Origin: Bacteroidales bacterium | GTDB lineage: Bacteria > Bacteroidota > Bacteroidia > Bacteroidales > UBA932 | Direction: 5' to 3' | NCBI GenBank assembly: GCA_017548805.1 | Contig: JAFYZE010000203.1 | Span: 1 to 6,058, forward strand | DNA: 6,058 nt | Shown: in pieces, positions 1 to 4,984 of the stretch | How positions within the stretch are numbered: position 1 is the first letter of the stretch | How the letters are laid out: every line of letters starts with the position of its first letter | Program-made: the position numbers and the translations under genes | Notes under the pieces: model-generated | What the model was told of the DNA's origin: nothing | The model's input: the letters and a program-made list of their open reading frames with translations, nothing else | Database searches by the model: none

Positions 1-1740
1 AACATGAAGCACCACATCCAGGCCATTGTGAACCGCTACAAGGATGTCGTGTATGCCTGGGATGTCGTCAATGAGGCTGTCCAGGACAGTCCGGTGCGCA
101 ACGGCCAGTCTCCGATGCGCCAGTCGCCGATGTTCCAGATCGCCGGCGAGGAGTTCATCTACAAGGCCTTCGAGTACGCCCATGAGGCTGACCCGAACGC
201 CCTGCTGTTCTACAATGACTACAATGACGCCGAGCCCGGCAAGAGCCAGCGCATCTTCGAACTTGTGCAAAGGATGAAGGCCGCAGGCGTCCCGATCGAC
301 GGTATCGGCATGCAGGGCCATTACAACATCTACAGCCCTACCGCCGAGGAGATCGACGCCGCCATCACGAAGTATGCCTCCATCGTGAAGCACATCCATA
401 TCACTGAGCTCGACATCCGCGTCAATACCGAGCAGGGCGGCCAGCTGAATTTCAGCCGCGGCCAGGGTGCGCCGGTGGCTTCCTGGCAGAACACGCTCCA
501 GACCGACCAGTATGCCAACCTCTTCAAGGTTCTCCGCAAGCACAAGGATGTCATCGACTGCGTTACCTTCTGGAACCTGAGTGACCGCGACTCCTGGCTT
601 GGCGCCGCCAACTCTCCTCTCCTGTTTGACTCCAACTACAGGCCGAAACAGGCTTACAATGTCGTCAAGAACTTCGATCCCGCGCAGGACAATGCAGTCG
701 TCCGCGAGGACTTCCGCCCTTCCGAGCTTAACCAGCCGGGGCAGCAGTATCCTATGGTCAACTCCCAGGGCTATGCCCGTTTCCGCGTCGATGCCCCTAA
801 GGCCCAGTCCGTTATCGTGAGCCTCGGTCTCGGCGGTTCCGGCGGCACCGTCCTCCACAAGGACGCCGACGGCTACTGGGTGGGTACGACCTCAGGCCCC
901 ATGGACGAAGGTTTCCACTACTATCACCTGACCATCGACGGGGGAGTGGTGAACGATCCCGGCACCCACAACTACTTCGGCTCGTGCCGATGGGAGAGCG
1001 GTATTGAGATCCCTGCCCACGATCGCGCATTCTATGAGGAGCGTGACGTGCCGCACGGAACCGTGCAGGAAGTCCGTTTCTGGTCCAAGAGCCAGGGCAA
1101 GCTCCTCCGCGCCTTCGTCTATGTCCCTCCGACCTACGACAGCGCCAAAAAGAAACAGAAATTCCCAGTCCTTTACCTGCAGCACGGCTGGGGTGAGAAT
1201 GAATATGCCTGGTTCAACCAGGGCCGCGCCAACCTCATTATGGACAACCTCCTCGCCGAGGGCAAGATCGAGCCGTTCCTCGTCGTGACCACCTACGGAA
1301 TGATCAACGACGTGCCCATGGGCCACATGAACGACTACACGGCCGAGGATTTCGAGACCGTGCTCTGCGACGAGCTCGTGCCGTATATCGAGTCACATTA
1401 TAAGGCCCGTACCGACAAGTTCGGACGCGCCATGGCCGGCCTGTCCATGGGCGGATATGAGACTACGATCATCACCTTGCGCCGTCCCGAGATGTTCGGC
1501 TACTATGGCCTCCTCAGCGGCGGTTCTTATTCACCGAAGGACATCAAGGATCCCAACCAGGTGAAGGGTATATTCATCGGTTGCGGAAGCAAGGAGAACG
1601 GCGATGCCGTCACCAAGTCAGCCGCCGATCTGCGTGCCGCGGGCATCAACGCCCAGTCCTATGTTTCCGAGGGTACCGCCCACGAGTTCCTGACCTGGCG
1701 CAGGATACTCCGCGAGATGGCTCCCACGCTTTTCAAGTGA
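1..1740 (+). CDS. Bifunctional GH10 endo-xylanase – CE1 feruloyl esterase (copy A), 5' end missing
   Basis: This is the C-terminal 579 residues of a fusion enzyme predicted to cut the beta-1,4-xylan backbone (GH10) and hydrolyse feruloyl esters on arabinoxylan (CE1). The reading frame is open from base 1. The ATG at base 4 is internal, because it aligns with residue 139 of the complete paralogue at 2751-4898; about 137 N-terminal residues, including any signal peptide, lie outside the window. Visible in order: the GH10 remainder with acid/base Glu in WDVVNEA (codon 73-75) and nucleophile Glu in HITELDIR (codon 406-408); a beta-sandwich (E-set/CBM48-like) linker domain from about base 690 to 1000; and a CE1 alpha/beta-hydrolase with nucleophile Ser in GLSMGG (codon 1444-1446) and His in GTAHEF (codon 1681-1683). 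The usual acidic triad position carries Glu (codon 1594-1596, GCGSKE). Protein identity to the paralogue is about 85% by hand count. The gene ends at TGA and is followed by a strong terminator. The fold assignments are firm; activity on ferulate is inferred from family. Confidence 0.93.
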   Translation, partial: NMKHHIQAIVNRYKDVVYAWDVVNEAVQDSPVRNGQSPMRQSPMFQIAGEEFIYKAFEYAHEADPNALLFYNDYNDAEPGKSQRIFELVQRMKAAGVPIDGIGMQGHYNIYSPTAEEIDAAITKYASIVKHIHITELDIRVNTEQGGQLNFSRGQGAPVASWQNTLQTDQYANLFKVLRKHKDVIDCVTFWNLSDRDSWLGAANSPLLFDSNYRPKQAYNVVKNFDPAQDNAVVREDFRPSELNQPGQQYPMVNSQGYARFRVDAPKAQSVIVSLGLGGSGGTVLHKDADGYWVGTTSGPMDEGFHYYHLTIDGGVVNDPGTHNYFGSCRWESGIEIPAHDRAFYEERDVPHGTVQEVRFWSKSQGKLLRAFVYVPPTYDSAKKKQKFPVLYLQHGWGENEYAWFNQGRANLIMDNLLAEGKIEPFLVVTTYGMINDVPMGHMNDYTAEDFETVLCDELVPYIESHYKARTDKFGRAMAGLSMGGYETTIITLRRPEMFGYYGLLSGGSYSPKDIKDPNQVKGIFIGCGSKENGDAVTKSAADLRAAGINAQSYVSEGTAHEFLTWRRILREMAPTLFK

Positions 1741-1762
1741 TCATGAATTAAAGTTTAATCAG

Positions 1763-1798
1763 AAAATGCCCTTGCAGACACGCTGCAAGGGCATTTTT
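1763..1798. terminator. Bidirectional intrinsic terminator between copy A and the regulator gene
   Basis: A perfect 11-bp inverted repeat (1767-1777 with 1783-1793) encloses a 5-base loop, ACACG, and is followed by five T. Four A at 1763-1766 precede the stem, so it can extend to 15 bp and present a U-tract when read from the minus strand. It lies between two converging genes, 23 bases after the stop at 1740 and 20 bases beyond the regulator's stop at 1818, so it can end both transcripts. Confidence 0.9.
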
Positions 1799-1817
1799 GT
1801 ATATGGGATGTTCAAAG

Positions 1818-2450
1818 TCAGTCGGAGATGTAATGGATGTATTCGGAAGGGAGACAGCCGTATTCGTCCTTGAAATACTTTGAGAACTGCTTGGGTGAAA
1901 AGCCTACGCTCCATGCAATCTGGGAAATGGATGTCTCTCCGTTCTCAAGCATGGCGCGACCCATCTGCAGGCGTTTGATGCGGATGTACTCAAGCGGCGC
2001 CCTGCCGGTCAGGTATATGAGTTTCTTGTAAAGGCCGCTACGTGAGACGTCAAGTTTGGCGCGCAGCATCTCGATCGTGTATTCGCTGTCCTGGATGTTC
2101 GCCTCGATCTCAGCGTCGATACGGGCCAGGAGTTCGCGGTCCATCTTGCTTATCTTCTTGCCCGGCTGCCAGATCTCCCCGCTGCCGCTTGAAGGATTGT
2201 CTGCATCGGGAATGTCCGAATAAGAGCTCTCCCCGTCGCTAGAGACCTCGTTAAAATCGGCAGAGGCCTTGTCCTGATCTTCTGTCATGGCAGTCAAATC
2301 CAGTATCTTTTCAATCTTGCCCCTTAGCCTGTGGGCCTCAACCTGCAGCCACCAGATCTGTATGGCGACGGCGATCAGCAACAGTATAGGCAGGACAAGC
2401 CACCAAGGGTTGATGGTCAGGGGAGTCAGTATGTGAAAATGGAGAATCAT
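1818..2450 (-). CDS. Membrane-anchored AraC-family transcriptional regulator without a sensor domain
   Basis: This 210-residue protein has one membrane segment at about residues 16-35 (start WWLVLPILLL). A basic stretch follows (HRLRGKIEK, 40-48), which predicts a cytoplasmic C-terminus. Then come an acidic, Ser/Asp-rich linker (about 56-92) and an AraC-type DNA-binding domain (about 104-208). The first helix-turn-helix contains LDVSRSGLYKKL and the second QIAWSVGFSPKQFSKYF, ending with the usual FKDEYGCLPSEY. The layout resembles the C-terminal end of Bacteroidota hybrid two-component or TPR–TM–AraC regulators, but no periplasmic sensor, kinase or receiver domain is encoded: only about 15 residues precede the membrane segment. 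The start at 2450 is the only one that keeps the membrane segment intact. HTH2 appears one residue shorter than usual between Gly183 and Phe189. The gene is divergent from copy B and convergent with copy A, which suggests control of xylanase expression; the target and signal are inferred from position only. Confidence 0.88.
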   Translation of the reverse strand: MILHFHILTPLTINPWWLVLPILLLIAVAIQIWWLQVEAHRLRGKIEKILDLTAMTEDQDKASADFNEVSSDGESSYSDIPDADNPSSGSGEIWQPGKKISKMDRELLARIDAEIEANIQDSEYTIEMLRAKLDVSRSGLYKKLIYLTGRAPLEYIRIKRLQMGRAMLENGETSISQIAWSVGFSPKQFSKYFKDEYGCLPSEYIHYISD

Positions 2451-2477
2451 TTACGTTGATCAACTGCATAAGTTTAG

Positions 2478-2506
2478 TTGTTACAAAGTAAGTTAATTTT
2501 TGTTAC
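2478..2506. repeat. Direct repeat TTGTTAC x2 with 22-base periodicity (possible operator)
   Basis: TTGTTAC occurs at 2478-2484 and again at 2500-2506, a 22-base step of about two helical turns. A related TTGTTAAC lies at 2603-2610, inside the spacer of the predicted copy B promoter. AraC-family proteins usually bind direct repeats spaced about two turns apart, so these could be sites for the adjacent regulator. In such AT-rich DNA a chance 7-base repeat is quite possible. Confidence 0.25.
2484..2491 (-). promoter_or_regulatory. Possible -7 box of the regulator gene
   Basis: Read on the minus strand this is TTACTTTG, seven of eight positions of the Bacteroidota -7 consensus TAnnTTTG, 34 bases before the regulator's start codon. 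No TTTG is present at the expected -33 spacing, so the call is weak. Confidence 0.25.
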
Positions 2507-2594
2507 GCAAGAGTTCCGATTTTGTAAAAATGAGTCCTCAAATGTGTATTTTAGATGGATGAAAAACTGCCTCTTACGTTTTTTAAAAGCATGT

Positions 2595-2627
2595 TTTCAG
2601 TTTTGTTAACATAGACGGATAAATTTG
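2595..2627 (+). promoter_or_regulatory. Bacteroidota-type promoter for copy B
   Basis: TAAATTTG at 2620-2627 matches the Bacteroidota sigma-ABfr -7 consensus TAnnTTTG exactly. TTTC at 2595-2598 is a three-of-four match to the -33 TTTG with a 21-base spacer. An exact TTTG at 2602-2605 is too close (14 bases) to be the normal -33 element. The predicted transcript start is near 2634, leaving a leader of roughly 115 bases before ATG 2751. Confidence 0.55.
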
Positions 2628-2643
2628 AAACATTTTGCCTTTT

Positions 2644-2754
2644 ATGAATATAAATACAATCATGAGCCTCGCGCTCAATGAAAATTTGTGCTTTAGGATA
2701 AAAAACCTTATCTTAGAACAAATTATAACACCAATAACCAATTTTATATTATGA
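2644..2754 (+). CDS. Possible 36-codon leader ORF overlapping the copy B start (ATGA)
   Basis: An open frame runs from ATG 2644 to TGA 2752-2754 and ends on the copy B start codon (ATG 2751-2753), giving the four-base ATGA overlap typical of translational coupling. It starts about ten bases after the predicted transcript start. The 36-residue product begins MNINTIMSLALNENL and is rich in Ile, Leu and Asn; a second in-frame ATG is at 2662. No family is recognised. Codons such as ATA (five times), TTA and AGG are unlike the GC-rich neighbouring genes, and no ribosome binding site is visible. It may be a regulatory leader peptide or simply a chance opening in AT-rich DNA. Confidence 0.25.
   Translation: MNINTIMSLALNENLCFRIKNLILEQIITPITNFIL
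2661..2680 (+). promoter_or_regulatory. Hairpin 1 in the copy B leader
   Basis: CATGAGC (2661-2667) can pair with GCTCAATG (2673-2680) with one bulged A, giving seven base pairs around a five-base loop, CTCGC. It is a conspicuous GC-rich patch in an otherwise AT-rich leader. It has no T-tract, so it is not an intrinsic terminator. It could be an RNA structure affecting translation or a protein-binding site. Confidence 0.3.
2694..2715 (+). promoter_or_regulatory. Hairpin 2 in the copy B leader
   Basis: TAGGATAA (2694-2701) pairs with TTATCTTA (2708-2715) around a six-base loop, AAAACC: eight pairs including one G·U. The stem is AT-rich and weak, and no T-run follows, so terminator function is unlikely. 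It ends 35 bases before the copy B start codon. Confidence 0.25.
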
Positions 2755-4898
2755 AAAAATCGTTAATCCTTGGCCTTTGCGCGCTTTTGGTATGCCCTTT
2801 CCTGGCCTCTGCCCAGCGCAACAACGCCCCGGTGGTCCTTACCGACGGTCTTAAAGACGCCTACAAGGACTATTTCATGATCGGTGTGGCGGTCAACAAC
2901 CGCAACGTCACCGATCCCGACCAGATGGCCCTCATCAAGAGAGAGTTCAACAGCATCACGGCTGAGAATGCGATGAAGCCGCAGCCCACCGAGCCTGAGA
3001 AGGGTGTGTTCAACTGGGAGGAGGCTGACCGCATCGCCAATTTCTGCCGCCAGAACGGCATCAAGCTCCGTGGCCATACCCTCATGTGGCACAGCCAGGT
3101 CGGACGCTGGATGTACATGGACGACAAGGGCAATCTCCTGCCCAAGGAGGAGTTCTATGCCAACATGAAACATCACATCCAAGCAGTTGTCAACCGCTAC
3201 AAGGATGTCGTCTACGCTTGGGACGTGGTCAACGAGGCCGTCCAGGACAGCCCGGTACGTAACGGCCAGTCCCCGATGCGTCAGTCTCCGATGTTCCAGA
3301 TTGCCGGCGAGGAGTTCATCTACAAGGCCTTCGAGTATGCGCACGAAGCTGACCCGAACGCCCTTCTGTTCTACAATGACTACAACGATTCCGAGCCCGG
3401 CAAGAGCCAGCGCATATTCGAACTCGTGCAGAGGATGAAGGCTGCAGGCGTCCCGATCGACGGTATCGGTATGCAGGGCCATTACAACATCTACAGCCCC
3501 ACCGCCGAGGAGATCGACGCCGCCATCACGAAGTATGCCTCCATCGTGAAGCACATCCATATCACCGAGCTCGACATCCGTGTCAATACCGATCAGGGAG
3601 GTCAGCTGAACTTCAGCCGCGGGCAGAGCACTCCCCTCGAGGCCTGGCAGACTGCTCTCCAGAACGACCAGTACTCCAACCTCTTCAAGGTCCTCCGCAA
3701 GCACAAGGACGTCATTGACTGCGTCACTTTCTGGAATGTCGGTGACCGTGACTCCTGGCTCGGAGCCAACAACTCCCCGCTGCTCTTCGACACCGAGTAC
3801 CAGCCCAAGCGTGCGTACTTCCTGGTCAAGGGATTCGATCCCGCCCAGGACAATGCAGTCGTCCGCGAGGACTTCCGTCCTTCCGAGCTCAATCAGCCGG
3901 GCCAGCAGTATCCTATGGTCAACTCCCAGGGCTATGCCCGCTTCCGTGTCTATGCTCCTAAGGCCCAGTCGGTTATCGTGAGCCTCGGACTCGGCGGCTC
4001 CGGCGGTACCGTGCTTCACAAGACCGACGGCGGCTACTGGATGGGAACCACTTCCGGTCCGATGGATGAGGGCTTCCACTATTATCACCTGACCATCGAC
4101 GGCGGTGTAGTAAACGATCCCGGCACGCACAATTATTATGGCTCTTCCCGCTGGGAGAGCGGTATCGAGATCCCTGCCCACGACCGCGCCTTCTATGAGG
4201 AGCGCAACGTCCCGCACGGAACCGTCGAACAGGTCCTCTTCTGGTCCGAGAGCACCCAGCAGATGCGCCGCGCCTTCGTCTATGTTCCTCCGACCTATGA
4301 CAACGCCAAGAAGAAACAGAAATTCCCTGTCCTCTACCTGCAGCACGGCTGGGGTGAGAACGAGTATGCCTGGTGGAACCAGGGCCATGCCAACCTCATC
4401 ATGGATAACCTCATCGCCGAGGGCAAGATCGAGCCGTTCCTCGTAGTCATGACCTACGGTATGACCAACGAGCAGCGCCTTGGCATCCCCGGCCCGACCA
4501 GCGCCGATTTCGGCACCGTACTCTGCGACGAGCTCGTCCCGTACATCGATTCGCACTACAAGACCCGCACCGACAAGTTCGGCCGTGCCATGGCCGGTCT
4601 TTCCATGGGTGGCGGCGAGACCCATACCATCACGCTTGCCCGTCCCGAGATGTTCGGCTACTATGGCCTTCTCTCCGGCGGTGTCTACACTCCCGAAGAG
4701 ATCAAGGATCCCAACCAGGTAAGGGGTATCTTCATTGGCTGCGGCAGCAAGGAAAGCGCCGAGCGTACGCTCAACGCTGTCGAGGCCCTCAAGGCTGCCG
4801 GCTACAACGCCAAGGGCTATATCTCCGAGGGGACCGCACATGAGTTCCTCACCTGGAGGCGATGCCTGCTCGAGATGGCTCCGATGCTCTTCAAATAG
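2751..4898 (+). CDS. Secreted bifunctional GH10 endo-xylanase – CE1 feruloyl esterase (copy B), complete
   Basis: This 715-residue enzyme is predicted to cleave xylan chains and release ferulate from arabinoxylan side chains, like Prevotella ruminicola Xyn10D-Fae1A. A type I signal peptide (MKKSLILGLC..., predicted cut after ASA, A21/Q22) sends it across the inner membrane. It has no lipobox and no evident type IX sorting tail, so the periplasm is the simplest location. GH10 spans about residues 28-362: TAENAMKP (70-77), GHTLMWH (108-114), acid/base Glu162 in WDVVNEA and nucleophile Glu273 in HITELDIR. A beta-sandwich E-set/CBM48-like domain follows (about 370-472). CE1 covers about 480-715: QHGWGE (531-536), nucleophile Ser618 in GLSMGG and His697 in GTAHEF. 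Glu668 in GCGSKE sits where the family normally has the triad Asp. The start at 2751 is fixed by the signal peptide. The gene lies behind its own promoter, is divergent from the AraC-type regulator, and ends before a terminator, so it is probably monocistronic. Confidence 0.95.
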   Translation: MKKSLILGLCALLVCPFLASAQRNNAPVVLTDGLKDAYKDYFMIGVAVNNRNVTDPDQMALIKREFNSITAENAMKPQPTEPEKGVFNWEEADRIANFCRQNGIKLRGHTLMWHSQVGRWMYMDDKGNLLPKEEFYANMKHHIQAVVNRYKDVVYAWDVVNEAVQDSPVRNGQSPMRQSPMFQIAGEEFIYKAFEYAHEADPNALLFYNDYNDSEPGKSQRIFELVQRMKAAGVPIDGIGMQGHYNIYSPTAEEIDAAITKYASIVKHIHITELDIRVNTDQGGQLNFSRGQSTPLEAWQTALQNDQYSNLFKVLRKHKDVIDCVTFWNVGDRDSWLGANNSPLLFDTEYQPKRAYFLVKGFDPAQDNAVVREDFRPSELNQPGQQYPMVNSQGYARFRVYAPKAQSVIVSLGLGGSGGTVLHKTDGGYWMGTTSGPMDEGFHYYHLTIDGGVVNDPGTHNYYGSSRWESGIEIPAHDRAFYEERNVPHGTVEQVLFWSESTQQMRRAFVYVPPTYDNAKKKQKFPVLYLQHGWGENEYAWWNQGHANLIMDNLIAEGKIEPFLVVMTYGMTNEQRLGIPGPTSADFGTVLCDELVPYIDSHYKTRTDKFGRAMAGLSMGGGETHTITLARPEMFGYYGLLSGGVYTPEEIKDPNQVRGIFIGCGSKESAERTLNAVEALKAAGYNAKGYISEGTAHEFLTWRRCLLEMAPMLFK
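3162..4898 (+). repeat. Direct repeat unit: copy B segment homologous to 1-1740
   Basis: Bases 3162-4898 (1737) align codon for codon with 1-1740, with one extra codon in copy A near bases 1318-1335. Identity is uneven. Bases 271-420 differ from copy B at only five positions by hand count, all silent, while the CE1 part has many amino-acid changes. Homology ends at the stop codons and the two terminators are unrelated. The left limit of the duplication is outside the window. Confidence 0.9.
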
Positions 4899-4921
4899 TC
4901 CACGGTTTCATCTCCGATTTA

Positions 4922-4953
4922 GGGTCCCGCCGATAGGTCGGGACCTTTTTTTT
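4922..4953 (+). terminator. Intrinsic terminator of copy B
   Basis: GGTCCCG (4923-4929) pairs with CGGGACC (4939-4945), and CC/GG inside extend the stem around a GATA loop with one bulged T. Eight T follow (4946-4953). It begins about 24 bases after the TAG stop of copy B and separates it from the aminotransferase gene. Confidence 0.9.
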
Positions 4954-4956
4954 ATT

Positions 4957-4964
4957 TATATTTG
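4957..4964 (+). promoter_or_regulatory. -7 promoter box of the aminotransferase gene
   Basis: TATATTTG matches the Bacteroidota TAnnTTTG consensus exactly, 20 bases before ATG 4985. The predicted transcript start is near 4971, so the leader would be only about 14 bases. The expected -33 position (about 4932-4937) falls inside the upstream terminator hairpin and holds no TTTG. AAGG at 4980-4983 is too close to the ATG to be a normal ribosome binding site. Confidence 0.45.
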
Positions 4965-4984
4965 TCCTCAATAAAAGTTAAGGT

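Larger units (their letters stand above)
2451..2750. other. AT-rich divergent control region between regulator and copy B
   Basis: These 300 bases separate two divergent start codons and are much more AT-rich than the genes on either side. They hold a good Bacteroidota-type promoter for copy B, a weaker one for the regulator, TTGTTAC direct repeats, two short inverted repeats and a possible leader ORF, each listed separately. No RNA gene or mobile-element end was recognised. There is no Shine-Dalgarno sequence before either start codon; the region before ATG 2751 is A/T-only apart from CCAATAACCAAT at 2731-2742, which is common in Bacteroidota. Confidence 0.8.

Noticed and set aside
4..1740. 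ATG at base 4 as the true start of copy A
   Set aside because: The position aligns with internal residue 139 of the complete copy B, in the middle of the GH10 barrel; the frame is open to the window edge.
2555..2614. A 19-codon open frame (ATG 2555 to TAG 2612-2614)
   Set aside because: It lies upstream of the predicted copy B promoter, has no binding site or coupling, and is of a length expected by chance.
2731..2742. CCAATAACCAAT as an operator repeat
   Set aside because: The repeated unit is only five bases in AT-rich DNA; too little to support a function.
2751..2813. Lipoprotein signal in copy B (Cys at residues 10 and 15)
   Set aside because: Neither Cys sits in a proper lipobox, and a clear type I cleavage site (ASA/Q) follows the hydrophobic core.
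2763..4841. A 692-codon open frame on the minus strand inside copy B
   Set aside because: It mirrors copy B codon for codon and is open only because the GC-biased coding strand lacks TTA, CTA and TCA codons. Its translation is low-complexity (Val/Leu/Asp/Gly-rich) with no recognisable domain, whereas the plus strand has clear GH10 and CE1 motifs.
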